From positions 1-47,472 of the forward strand of contig NZ_JASNNW010000014.1 of the NCBI RefSeq assembly GCF_030165005.1: 47,472 nt of DNA, in the 5' to 3' direction. The first letter of the stretch is position 1, and each line of letters begins with the position of its first letter. The notes below the pieces were generated by a model. It did no database searches. It had not been told where the DNA came from and worked only from the letters and a program-made list of their open reading frames with translations. Below, piece by piece: positions 35,053 through 44,516 of this stretch. This stretch comes from Blastococcus capsensis (lineage in GTDB: Bacteria > Actinomycetota > Actinomycetes > Mycobacteriales > Geodermatophilaceae). The position numbers and the translations under genes were made by a program.

Positions 35053-35058
35053 ACCCTA
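35053..35058 (-). promoter_or_regulatory. Probable -10 box, leaderless promoter of glgA
   Basis: TAGGGT on the minus strand, then 6 bases, then the GTG start of glgA. It shares the 73-base divergent region with the glgC box. Confidence 0.5.
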
Positions 35059-35106
35059 GGGGGGCGGATGCGGGCCGCGCAGGGCGCCGGGGCTCCCGCC
35101 AGCGGA

Positions 35107-35112
35107 TACGGT
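35107..35112 (+). promoter_or_regulatory. Probable -10 box, leaderless promoter of glgC
   Basis: TACGGT, then 7 bases, then ATG 35120. The GTG at 35111 would fall inside the promoter box, which argues for the ATG start. Confidence 0.5.
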
Positions 35113-35119
35113 GCTGTCC

Positions 35120-36340
35120 ATGCGCGGCGGTCCACGGGTGCTCGGCATCGTCCTGGCGGGCGGTGAGGGGAAGCGGCTGGCTCCGCTGACCCAGGACCGC
35201 GCCAAGCCGGCAGTTCCCTTCGGGGGGAATTACCGGCTCATCGACTTCGTGCTCTCCAACCTGGTGAACGGCGACGTCCGGCAGATCGCCGTCCTCACCC
35301 AGTACAAGAGCCACAGCCTCGACCGGCACATCACCCAGACCTGGCGGATGTCCCAGCTGCTCGGCAGCTACATCACCCCGGTGCCGGCCCAGCAGCGGCT
35401 CGGCCCGCGCTGGTACACCGGCAGCGCCGACGCGATCTTCCAGAGCCTGAACCTCATCTACGACGAGCGGCCGGACATCGTCGTCGTCTTCGGGGCCGAT
35501 CACGTGTACCGGATGGATCCGGCGCAGATGATCGACCAGCACCTGCAGACGGGCGCGGGGGTCACCATCGCCGGCCTGCGGGTGCCGCGGCGGGAAGCCA
35601 CCGAGTTCGGGGTGATCGACTCCGACGCTCAGGGCAAGGTGCGTGGCTTCCTGGAGAAGCCGGCGGACCCGCCGGGGCTGCCCGACTCGCCGGCGGAGAG
35701 CTTCGCCTCCATGGGCAACTACGTCTTCAGCACCGACGCCCTGCTGGAGGCGCTGCGGGCCGACGCCGAGGACGTCGACTCGGTGCACGACATGGGTGGC
35801 TCGATCATGCCGATGCTGGCCGGCTCCGGTGAGGCGTGGGTCTACGACTTCTCCACCAACGTGGTCCCCGGGGCGACCGAGCGCGACCACGGTTACTGGC
35901 GCGACGTCGGGACCATCGACTCCTACTACGACGCGCACATGGACCTGGTGTCGGTGTCGCCGGTCTTCAACCTCTACAACGACCGCTGGCCGATCTACAC
36001 CCTGCCACCGCAGCTGCCGCCGGCGAAGTTCGTCCTGGGCGGGCGCGCGGAGGAGTCGATGGTCAGCGCCGGCGCGATCATCGGCGGCGGCGCGGTGCAC
36101 GGCTCGGTCATCTCACCCGGGGTCCGGGTGGAGCGCGGGGCCCGCATCGAGAACAGCGTCGTGATGGACGGTGCGTACATCGGCGACGGCGCGCACGTGC
36201 GCCGGGCGATCCTGGACAAGAACGTCGTCGTCCCGGCGGGCGCCCGGATCGGCTTCGACCACGAGTTGGACCGCGAGCGCTACCACGTGAGCGCCGGCGG
36301 GGTCACCGTGCTCGGCAAGGGCACCCGCGCCTACCTCTGA
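35120..36340 (+). CDS. glgC: Glucose-1-phosphate adenylyltransferase
   Basis: A 406-residue enzyme making ADP-glucose from ATP and glucose-1-phosphate, similar in length to mycobacterial GlgC. The nucleotidyl motif [20 protein letters not shown] and [10 protein letters not shown] are at the start. [13 protein letters not shown] carries the catalytic aspartate region, and [10 protein letters not shown] the glucose-1-phosphate lysine. The C-terminal left-handed helix holds [20 protein letters not shown]. It is divergent from glgA, and the paired genes supply maltose-1-phosphate or glycogen synthesis. A palindromic repeat follows its stop. Confidence 0.94.
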   Translation: MRGGPRVLGIVLAGGEGKRLAPLTQDRAKPAVPFGGNYRLIDFVLSNLVNGDVRQIAVLTQYKSHSLDRHITQTWRMSQLLGSYITPVPAQQRLGPRWYTGSADAIFQSLNLIYDERPDIVVVFGADHVYRMDPAQMIDQHLQTGAGVTIAGLRVPRREATEFGVIDSDAQGKVRGFLEKPADPPGLPDSPAESFASMGNYVFSTDALLEALRADAEDVDSVHDMGGSIMPMLAGSGEAWVYDFSTNVVPGATERDHGYWRDVGTIDSYYDAHMDLVSVSPVFNLYNDRWPIYTLPPQLPPAKFVLGGRAEESMVSAGAIIGGGAVHGSVISPGVRVERGARIENSVVMDGAYIGDGAHVRRAILDKNVVVPAGARIGFDHELDRERYHVSAGGVTVLGKGTRAYL

Positions 36341-36349
36341 GGGCATGTG

Positions 36350-36409
36350 GGCATAGCAAGCTTTGCCTATGGTTTTCGGGCTCGCACCGCAGGCATAGCT
36401 TCCTATGCC
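36350..36409. repeat. Long palindromic element, copy 2
   Basis: Starts ggcatagcaagctttgcc, with the inverted partner ending ggcatagcttcctatgcc at 36392-36409. The outer arms pair imperfectly around a GC-rich centre. The layout matches the copy at 14726-14785, including position soon after a stop codon (10 bases after glgC). Confidence 0.75.
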
Positions 36410-36474
36410 TGGTCGAGTCAGCTGCGCCGATACCGGGACGCCGCCATGGGGCAGGTGCTGCGCGTGATCCACTT

Positions 36475-36492
36475 CGATACAAGATCGATACA
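36475..36492. promoter_or_regulatory. Short direct repeat in the RHS gene leader
   Basis: cgataca occurs at 36475-36481 and 36486-36492, 11 bases apart, about one helical turn. It lies in the 187-base AT-richer stretch between the palindrome and the RHS start and could be an operator. No clear promoter boxes are recognised there, and no gene is visible in 36410-36596. Confidence 0.25.
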
Positions 36493-36602
36493 CAGAGCAC
36501 TCTTGCCCCTACGCAGCGCACCTGCCAGGTTGTCGGAGAACGCCCGGAACGGTCGCGTTCTGAGTCGCATCGACTCGTGGATCGGCTCGCGGGTGGGTGT
36601 CC

Positions 36603-39600
36603 ATGGACGTTCGGCACGGCTTCAGCGCGGTTCCACGGTGGCGGAGCAAGGGTGTGCTCGGGGTCGCGTTGGCTGCGGCGCTGCTGGCCGAGACGTTCGT
36701 GGCCACCCACCAGGCGCGTGCTGTGCCGTTCCCGGCGGCTCCGGTGCAGGAGCAGCCGGTCCGCGGGCCGGGCGGGCTGGAGGCGCCGGACCTGGCCTCG
36801 GCGGCGACCATCGCCCGGCTGGAGGGGGAGCGGGTCGAGGTCGTCGGCGAGCGGACCGCGACGTCGTCGACCTGGGCGCTACCGGACGGTTCGGTGGCGA
36901 GCGGGTTGGCGACTGTCCCGATCTGGGTGCGCCAGGGCGACGGGGACGGCACGTCGTCGGCGGACTGGGCGGCGGTGGACCTGACCCTGGAGCTGCGGTC
37001 GGACGGTGGAGTGCGGCCGAAGGCGCATCCGTTCGAGCTGACGCTCGCGGGCGGCGAGGCCCCGGAGACGGGGGTGCTGCTGTCGGCTCGCGGTGGGGAC
37101 GGGCAGTTCCTGGCCCTGGAGTGGCCCGGTGAACTTCCGGCGCCCCGGCTGGCTGGTCCTCGTGCGGTCTATCCGGAGGTGCAGCCCGGTGTGGATCTGG
37201 TGGTGGAGGCGACTCGGACCGGTTTCGAGCAGTTCTTCGTCCTGACCCGCCGCCCGGCTGCCGGGGCGGCGCCGGAGCTGTCGCTGCGGGTGCGGGCCGA
37301 GGGGCTGACGGCGTCGGTGGATGCCGACGGGGGCGTGCAGCTCGCCGATGCCGAGGGTCGGGTGGTGGGCTCGTCGGGGACGCCGCTGGTGTGGGACGCC
37401 GCGGTGGACGCCGAGCGGCTGCACCCGGTGGCGACGCCGTGGACGGCGGCGGGAGAGTCGGCGATGGCGCTGGCACCGCATCCGGAGTGGCAACTCCCGG
37501 AGGAGGGTGCCGTGGGGGAGCCGCCGGTGGGTGAGCAGCCTGCGGTGGCCGACCCGTCGGCGCCGGGGGCGGTGCAGCTGCCTGTTCCGACTCCGCCGGC
37601 CGGGGTGGCGTCGGGTTCGGAGGCGCCGGGGCGGGCGGGAACTGCGGCGGCGGTGGCGGCGAAGGCCAGTGCCGCGCTGCCGATGACGAGCGCTGCCCGG
37701 GTGAGCGGGCCGGGGGTGGTGGAGCTGGCGTTGACGCCGGGGGAGGCGTTCCTGCTCGACGAGGGCACGCAGTACCCGGTGGTGGTCGACCCGGAGTACA
37801 ACTTCGGCGACTACTTCGACACGTTCGTGCAGACCGGCTATTCGAGTGACCAGTCGGGCGCCACCGAGTTGCGGTTGGGCACCTACGACGGCGGGGCGAA
37901 CGTGACCCGGTCGTTCCTGAACTACGACCTGACCGACCTGCGGTACAAGACCATCCTCGAGGCGCAGCTGTATCTGTGGGAATGGCATTCCTACTCGTGT
38001 TCGCCGCGGGACTGGGAGGTGTGGAACACCGAGCCGGCCACCACGAGCGCTCGCTGGACGGCGCAGCCGGGCTGGTTCCACCGGCAGAGCACGTCGTCGC
38101 AGACGACCGGCTACTCCTCCAGCTGCGGGGACGGCTGGGTGGCGGCGAACATGACGAATCTGGTGCAGGCCTGGTCCACGCACGGCCACACGTTGGTGGG
38201 GATGGGGCTGAAGGCGGCCAACGAGGCCGACAGCTACGGCTGGAAGAAGTTCAACTCGGGGAACGCCGGTGGGGGAATCCCGACGCTGTACGTGCGGTGG
38301 AACACCAAACCGGATCCGGCGACGGGGCTGGCCGTGGTGGGCTCGGTGGACAACGGCAGCAACGGCGGTATCTGGACCAACGATGCCACGCCCCGGCTGT
38401 CGGCGGTCGCCAACGACGTGGATGCCGGCGCGCGGGTCGACATGCATTTCCTGGTGTACGACCAGGCCACCGGTGCCGAGGTGTGGCGCGGCGGCGCGGG
38501 CGGTGTGGCCAGCGGCCAGGTCGGGTCGGTCGAGGTGCCGGCCGGCAAGTTCGCCGACGGCGGCCGGTACAAGGTGCACGTCCAGTCCCACGACGGCATC
38601 GAGTGGAACGCCGGGCCCTCGGCCTGGCTGCCGTTCACCGTCGACACCGTAGTGCCGGCGGCCCCGGCGGTCTCCTCCACCGACTACCCCGCGGACGGGC
38701 AGTGGCACGGTGACGCCGGGAAGGCGGGCAGCTTCGCGCTGACCCTGCCCGCGGCCGACGGAACCCTGGCCGGTTACGAGTGGGGGCTGGACAAGACCCC
38801 GGCCACCCGGCACGCCGCGACGGGGAACACCACCATCTCGGTCACCCCGCCGACAAACGGCCGGCACGTGCTGCAGGTCCGTTCGATCGACAAGGCCGGC
38901 AGCCGGTCACCGGTGGTGAGCTACGCCTTCTACGTGGGCCGGGCGGGGTTGACCTGGCCGCGGGAGGGCTCGGAGGTGGTCCGGCGGGTACGGCTGGTAC
39001 CTGTCGGGGAGGCCGTCTTCACGCATGTGAAGTTCCAGTGGCGGCGGGGTCCGGACGCCGCCACGACGCAGTCGGTGGGGCTGCCGATGCTGACCACGGC
39101 CGACGGGCGGGCGTTCACCACCGAGTGGACGGCGCTGACTGATCTCGGGAAGTACGCGACCTGGGACGCGGGGCTGACCCTCGGGCACGTGCCCGGGCCG
39201 GTGCAGGTGTCAGCGGTGATGGCCACCGACGCGGCCGGCACCGGGGCCTACCAGACGCCGTGGGTGACGATGACGGTCTCCCCGGACGCCGCCAACGCCG
39301 CCACCGACGCGGTGGGTCCGGGCTCGGTGAACCTGCTCACCGGTGACTACAGCCTGGCGAACACCGACGTGGGGGAGTTCGGGCTGACCCTCGGCCGGAC
39401 GGCGTCCTCGCGCAAGCCGCGAGCCGGTTTCGAGCCGCAGGCCGAGCTGCTCAGCCCCGGCCAGCAGACGATCGCCTCCACGGACGGGTTCGGGGTGAAC
39501 GCCGCGTCGATCTCCCGGGTCACCAATCGGGGCCACGGCGGGATGGACTCGCTGCGGGTGGTCTCCGGCGGGGGCACCGAGGACTCCTTCGCCGCCGTGG

Positions 39601-42600
39601 GCCTCGGCCAGTCGCTGCGGCCGGGCGGTACCTACCGGATCACCGGCTGGGTGTACGTGCCGGCCGCCACCGGACTGAAGCCCGACAGCGGGCGGGGACT
39701 GCGGATCGTGGGCTTCTACAAGGCGGCCAACGGCAGCTACCCGGAGTTCCGCTCCAACGCCCCGGTGATCACTGACGGCTGGCAGCACCTCAGCGTCGAC
39801 TTCACCGTGCCGGCCGACGCCGGCTCAGCGGGGTTCGTGCGGCTCTACAACGGTTTCACCACGGCCGGGAAGGAGGTGTTCTTCGACGACCTGTCGGCGC
39901 GGGAGATCTTCGCCCCGCTCGGGCCGCAGTGGAGCCTGGGCACCACCGATGAGATCGCCGGCACCGCCTACAGCCACATTTCCCTGCCCTATCCCGACGT
40001 CGCCACCCTGCACCTGGCCGGCGGCGGCGAGGTGTGGTTCACCGGCGCCTCGGGCGACACGGTGTGGTGGCCGCAGCCGGGCGCCGAGTCGCTGACCCTC
40101 ACCAAGGTCGACGCCGACAACTGGAAGGTGACCGAGCTCGACGGCACCGTCAGCGAGTTCAACCGCCATCTGGGCGAGACCACGCCCAAGTTCGAGCTGG
40201 TGCGCACCTCCCCGCCGGCAGCCAGTGGCAAGACGCGGCTGGTCTACGCCAAGGACAGCCTCGGTCGGCTGCGGCTGACCCGGATGATCGCTCCGGTCGA
40301 GCCAGGCGTGGACGGCTGGCCGACCAACGGCGCGGCCTGCACCACGGCCACTCCCGCGGTGGGCTGCGAAGTCCTGGAACTCGTCTACTCCACCTCCACC
40401 ACGGCGACCGCCAACGCGTTCGGCAGCTACGCCGAGCGGCTGGAGAAGGTGAACCTGTACGCCTCCGAGGACGGCGCCGCGGTCACCGCGGTGGAGACGG
40501 CCCGCTACGCCTACGACGCACAGGGCCGGCTGCGCGAGGTGTGGGACCCGCGGATCTCCCCGGCGCTGAAGACGTCCTACGGCTATGACGCCGATGGTCG
40601 GGTCGTCGAGCTGGCCCCGCCGGGGGAGTTCCCGTGGCGGTTCCGCTACGGCACCGGCGGGGCAAATTCCGAGATCGGGGCCGGAGACCTGGTCGACCGT
40701 TCCTCCGGCCGGCTCTACGACGTCTCCCGCGCCTCGCTGATGCCGGGCACCATCGACCAGCCGGGTCCGGACACGACCAGCACCGTGGTGTACGCCGTGC
40801 CCTTGAACCGGGCCGCGGGAGGACCGTACGACCTGAACCCGGACTCGCTGGCGACGTGGGACCAGGGCAGTGCCCCGACCGATGCCACGGCGATCTTCGG
40901 GCCGGAGGACCCGCCGGGGCTGACCACCGCGACCGCGACCGCACCGGGACCGGACGGCTACCGGCCGGCGACGGTGCACTACCTGGACGCCTCCGGCCGG
41001 GAGGTGAACACCGCCAGCCCGGTGGGGCCGGACGCGCCGGCGGCCGGCTTCATCGACACCGCCGAGTACGACGAGTACGGCAACGTCATCCGGTCGCTGG
41101 ACGCCACCAACCGGTTGCTGGCACTGGGACAGCTGCCCTCGGCGGTCGATGATCTGGCGGCGCTGAACCTGACCCAGGCCGACACCGCGACCCGGGCCGT
41201 CGCGCTCTCCAGCTACTCCACCTTCGGAGCCGAGGGCATCGACCTGCTGCGCACCCGCGGGCCGCTGCTGCGCCTGGCAGTCGGCAACGACCCGGCCAAC
41301 GTGCAGCTGGTGCACGACCTGAGCACGTACGTGTACGACGAGGGCAAGCCCGACGGCGTCGCCTACCACTTGGTGACCACCCAGACCGACGCGCTGCTGC
41401 TGGCCGGCTCGAGCCCCGAGCAGCTGGTGGACGTGATGGTCAGCCGGAACCGATACGCCCCGATCGACGGGGCGTCGGCGATCGGGCCGACGTCGGGATG
41501 GAAGATCGGCTCCCCGACCGAGGTGGTCGCCGACGCCGGCACCGGCGGCGCCAACATCACCGCCCGGGTGCGGTATGACGCGCAGGGCCGGGCGGTGGAG
41601 TCGCGCAAGCACGGCTCGACCGGCACCGACGCCGGCACGACCCGGGCGGCGTACTACACCGCCGGGGCGCACCCGGAGCGGGCCGAGTGCGGCGGCAAGC
41701 CGGCCTGGGCCGGGCTGCCCTGCACCACCTGGGTCGCCGGCGCGGTGACCGGCCACGACCCGGCCCGGATGGCCGACCAGCTGCCGGTGAAGACCGTCAC
41801 CGGCTACAACCGGTACGGGTCGGTGGAGACGGTCACCGAGACCGCGACCGGCCCGGTGGCCGGGGCCACGGTCACCCAGTCGCGGACCACCACCACCGCC
41901 TACGACGCCGCCGACCGGGTGACCTCGGTCCTGGTCACCGCCGACGGTGCGGGGGCGTCGGTGTCCCCGATGGCGCGCACGGTCAACACCTATGACGCGG
42001 CGACCGGGCACGTCACCGTCATCTCGGCGGTGGATCCGGCGACCGGCACGGTGCAGTCGGCGGTGCGCAAGACGCTGGACCGGCTGGGGCGGATGACCCG
42101 GTATGAGGACGGAGCCGGTGGATGGACGGCGAGCGTGTTCGATCAGTTCGGCAAGCCGACCGAGGTCACCGACAGCATCGGGTCGACGACGTCGTTCGTC
42201 TACGACCGGGCGAAGGAGCCGCGTGGGTTCGTGACGTCGGTGACCGATTCGGTGGCCGGGACGATCAGCGCCTCCTACGGGCCGGACGGGGAGCTGCTCG
42301 AGCAGGTGCTGCCCGGTGGGCTGGCGTTGCGGATCGGTTATGACGCCAACCGGACGCCGACCTCCCGGACGTATGTGCGCACCGCCGACGGGGTCGAGGT
42401 GGCGACCTCGTCGATGCTGGCGAACTCCGCCGGGCAGATGGTGACGCACACCACCGCGGCGTCGGCGAAGCAGTACAGCTATGACCGGCTGAAGCGGTTG
42501 ACCGATGTCCGTGACAGCGTGGCCGGGTCCTGCACGTGGCGGCGGTATGTGTCCAACGACCGGGCGGGGCGCACGTCGCTGGCCACCTCGGTGTCGGCGA

Positions 42601-44516
42601 CGGGCACCTGTGTGGACCCGGCCGACCCCGCGTCGGGGGCTTCGACCACCGGCTACAGCTACGACTCCGCTGATCGGCTGGTGTCCGACACCGCCACCGG
42701 CGCCGCCGACTGGGTGTATGACCCGCTGGGGCGGATCACCACCGCGCCGGTGCGCGGCTCCCCGGGCGCCACCGTCACCAACGCGTTCTGGGCCAACGAC
42801 CTGATCGCCTCCCAGACCATCGCCGGCGTCGCCCGCCAGACCTGGTCACTGGACCCGATCGGCCGATTCTCCTCCTACACCAACGAGGCATGGGCGGTCG
42901 GCGCCGACGGGGTGGCCGGCTGGCAGGAGGCGGTCACCAAGGTCAACCACTACGACTCCGACTCCGACTCGCCGGCGTGGATCGCCGAGGACGCGTCGCT
43001 GCCGGATGAGATCACCCGGTACGTCGATGGCCTCGACGGGGTGCTGGCGGTGCAGACCGGCAAGACCGGGGCGCGGGTGCTGCAGCTGGTCGATCTGCAC
43101 GGCGACGTGATGACCACCCTGCCGATCCGGGATGGCGAGGCGACCGCCACCTGGGCGGAGCTGCGGCATCAGGCGGCCGATGAGTTCGGCCGACCCACCG
43201 ACCTGATCACCGGCGCGGTCCAGGCCACCGACGGGTCCGCACCGGGCAAGGACGGCCGCTACGGCTGGCTGGGCGGCGCGCAGCGATCGGCCGACGCCCT
43301 CGCCGGGGTCCTGCTCATGGGCGTGCGGCTGTATGACCCGGGCACCGGCCGCTTCTGGTCACCCGACCCCGTGCCGGGCGGCAACGCCACCGCGTATGAC
43401 TACTGCTCGGGCGACCCGGTCAACTGCACCGACCTGGACGGCAGATGGTCGTGGGGTGGGCTGCTGAAGAAGGTCGCCGTCGTCGCCGAGATCGCCTCGA
43501 TAATCCCCGGGCCGGTGGGTGCCGCGGCCGGGGCGATCTCCGCCGGCGCCTACGCCGCCACCGGCAACCGCGCCAAAGCCCGGCAGATGGCCGTCGTCTC
43601 CGCCGCAGCACTGGTCGGCGCCGGCGGCGCGGTCCGCGCCGGCTTCGCCCTGGCCAAAGCCGCCGGAAACACCGCCGCCCGCGTCGGCAAAGCCCCCGTA
43701 CGGATGGTCAAGGCACGAGGCGGTGGGTGCAACAGCTTCACCCCCGAGACGCCGGTGCTCATGGCCGACGGCACCACCCAGCCCATCAGCGAGATCGAGG
43801 TCGGCGACTACGTCACCGCCCGCGACCCACTCACCGGCGAGACCTCGGCCCAGCCAGTGCTGGACGTGATCGTCGGGTTCGGGGACAAGCACCTCATCGG
43901 CGTCACCACCTCACGAGGGCCTCCCGCCGCTGGAGAGACCGCCTCCCTCCCGGCGGAGGATGACACCTGGATCGCCACCGCCAACCACCCCATCTGGATC
44001 GAGGGCTCCGGCTGGACCGACGCCAAGGACCTGCAGCCGGGACACAGCACGGTCGGGGCGAACGGCGAACGGCGCGTCATTACAGGCGTCGTCGACTACG
44101 GCTGGGTGACCGGCCAGACAGTCCACAACCTCGCGGTGGTCAACGTCCACACATTCGTTGTGGGATCAGCGGAACTTGGAACACTGGTCCACAACAACTC
44201 CGTGTGCAGCATGGTGGCACGTCATATCCCCCGGCGGACTAGTGGGGTGTACACAATTTATCTGAAGGACGGCAGCACGTACGTAGGGTCATCCTGGGGC
44301 GTACGCGGAGCGCGATCACGGATCAATTCCCACTTCCATGTGAACGGAAAGTTGTCGCGCCACGAAAACCGTTATCAAAGGAGGGACGTAGCCGGTATCA
44401 GCTTCGCGGCGGTGTCAGGTGGCAGGGGGGCGGTTCGACGGGCGGAACAGGCGCAGATCAATAAGATGGCCGACTGGAACCGCAAACTCCTGAATAGGCG
44501 AAACGAGAGACGATGA
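36603..44516 (+). CDS. Secreted RHS/YD-repeat polymorphic toxin with HINT and GIY-YIG-like nuclease tip
   Basis: A 2637-residue protein. A basic N-terminus and hydrophobic stretch (KGVLGVALAAALLAETFVA, about 16-34) form a Sec signal. A DNRLRE-like domain covers about 398-566. A carbohydrate-binding-like beta domain follows at about 956-1103, and YD repeats run from about 1300 to 2235. The RHS core motif is in DPGTGRFWSPDPVPGG and CSGDPVNCTDLDG (about 2243-2280). A glycine/alanine-rich pre-toxin segment precedes a HINT domain from Cys2376 to HNN 2530-2532, with TANHPIW as the inner histidine block. The tip, about 2545-2637, has GVY (2548-2550), YVG (2560-2562), a following Arg and Glu2615 with nearby Asn, matching GIY-YIG nuclease order. 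HINT would release the tip. Tip codons are AT-richer. GTG 36597 is an alternative start. Confidence 0.9.
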   Translation: MDVRHGFSAVPRWRSKGVLGVALAAALLAETFVATHQARAVPFPAAPVQEQPVRGPGGLEAPDLASAATIARLEGERVEVVGERTATSSTWALPDGSVASGLATVPIWVRQGDGDGTSSADWAAVDLTLELRSDGGVRPKAHPFELTLAGGEAPETGVLLSARGGDGQFLALEWPGELPAPRLAGPRAVYPEVQPGVDLVVEATRTGFEQFFVLTRRPAAGAAPELSLRVRAEGLTASVDADGGVQLADAEGRVVGSSGTPLVWDAAVDAERLHPVATPWTAAGESAMALAPHPEWQLPEEGAVGEPPVGEQPAVADPSAPGAVQLPVPTPPAGVASGSEAPGRAGTAAAVAAKASAALPMTSAARVSGPGVVELALTPGEAFLLDEGTQYPVVVDPEYNFGDYFDTFVQTGYSSDQSGATELRLGTYDGGANVTRSFLNYDLTDLRYKTILEAQLYLWEWHSYSCSPRDWEVWNTEPATTSARWTAQPGWFHRQSTSSQTTGYSSSCGDGWVAANMTNLVQAWSTHGHTLVGMGLKAANEADSYGWKKFNSGNAGGGIPTLYVRWNTKPDPATGLAVVGSVDNGSNGGIWTNDATPRLSAVANDVDAGARVDMHFLVYDQATGAEVWRGGAGGVASGQVGSVEVPAGKFADGGRYKVHVQSHDGIEWNAGPSAWLPFTVDTVVPAAPAVSSTDYPADGQWHGDAGKAGSFALTLPAADGTLAGYEWGLDKTPATRHAATGNTTISVTPPTNGRHVLQVRSIDKAGSRSPVVSYAFYVGRAGLTWPREGSEVVRRVRLVPVGEAVFTHVKFQWRRGPDAATTQSVGLPMLTTADGRAFTTEWTALTDLGKYATWDAGLTLGHVPGPVQVSAVMATDAAGTGAYQTPWVTMTVSPDAANAATDAVGPGSVNLLTGDYSLANTDVGEFGLTLGRTASSRKPRAGFEPQAELLSPGQQTIASTDGFGVNAASISRVTNRGHGGMDSLRVVSGGGTEDSFAAVGLGQSLRPGGTYRITGWVYVPAATGLKPDSGRGLRIVGFYKAANGSYPEFRSNAPVITDGWQHLSVDFTVPADAGSAGFVRLYNGFTTAGKEVFFDDLSAREIFAPLGPQWSLGTTDEIAGTAYSHISLPYPDVATLHLAGGGEVWFTGASGDTVWWPQPGAESLTLTKVDADNWKVTELDGTVSEFNRHLGETTPKFELVRTSPPAASGKTRLVYAKDSLGRLRLTRMIAPVEPGVDGWPTNGAACTTATPAVGCEVLELVYSTSTTATANAFGSYAERLEKVNLYASEDGAAVTAVETARYAYDAQGRLREVWDPRISPALKTSYGYDADGRVVELAPPGEFPWRFRYGTGGANSEIGAGDLVDRSSGRLYDVSRASLMPGTIDQPGPDTTSTVVYAVPLNRAAGGPYDLNPDSLATWDQGSAPTDATAIFGPEDPPGLTTATATAPGPDGYRPATVHYLDASGREVNTASPVGPDAPAAGFIDTAEYDEYGNVIRSLDATNRLLALGQLPSAVDDLAALNLTQADTATRAVALSSYSTFGAEGIDLLRTRGPLLRLAVGNDPANVQLVHDLSTYVYDEGKPDGVAYHLVTTQTDALLLAGSSPEQLVDVMVSRNRYAPIDGASAIGPTSGWKIGSPTEVVADAGTGGANITARVRYDAQGRAVESRKHGSTGTDAGTTRAAYYTAGAHPERAECGGKPAWAGLPCTTWVAGAVTGHDPARMADQLPVKTVTGYNRYGSVETVTETATGPVAGATVTQSRTTTTAYDAADRVTSVLVTADGAGASVSPMARTVNTYDAATGHVTVISAVDPATGTVQSAVRKTLDRLGRMTRYEDGAGGWTASVFDQFGKPTEVTDSIGSTTSFVYDRAKEPRGFVTSVTDSVAGTISASYGPDGELLEQVLPGGLALRIGYDANRTPTSRTYVRTADGVEVATSSMLANSAGQMVTHTTAASAKQYSYDRLKRLTDVRDSVAGSCTWRRYVSNDRAGRTSLATSVSATGTCVDPADPASGASTTGYSYDSADRLVSDTATGAADWVYDPLGRITTAPVRGSPGATVTNAFWANDLIASQTIAGVARQTWSLDPIGRFSSYTNEAWAVGADGVAGWQEAVTKVNHYDSDSDSPAWIAEDASLPDEITRYVDGLDGVLAVQTGKTGARVLQLVDLHGDVMTTLPIRDGEATATWAELRHQAADEFGRPTDLITGAVQATDGSAPGKDGRYGWLGGAQRSADALAGVLLMGVRLYDPGTGRFWSPDPVPGGNATAYDYCSGDPVNCTDLDGRWSWGGLLKKVAVVAEIASIIPGPVGAAAGAISAGAYAATGNRAKARQMAVVSAAALVGAGGAVRAGFALAKAAGNTAARVGKAPVRMVKARGGGCNSFTPETPVLMADGTTQPISEIEVGDYVTARDPLTGETSAQPVLDVIVGFGDKHLIGVTTSRGPPAAGETASLPAEDDTWIATANHPIWIEGSGWTDAKDLQPGHSTVGANGERRVITGVVDYGWVTGQTVHNLAVVNVHTFVVGSAELGTLVHNNSVCSMVARHIPRRTSGVYTIYLKDGSTYVGSSWGVRGARSRINSHFHVNGKLSRHENRYQRRDVAGISFAAVSGGRGAVRRAEQAQINKMADWNRKLLNRRNERR

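Noticed and set aside
39825..42449. A minus-strand open frame of about 870 codons inside the RHS gene.
   Set aside because: It follows the RHS codon pattern in antisense, is rich in Arg/Gly/Val without motifs, and lies entirely inside a supported gene.
43728..44200. The HINT region considered as an intein to be spliced out of the RHS protein.
   Set aside because: No extein continuation of an enzyme is present. The position before a toxin tip fits a releasing HINT domain, not a splicing intein.
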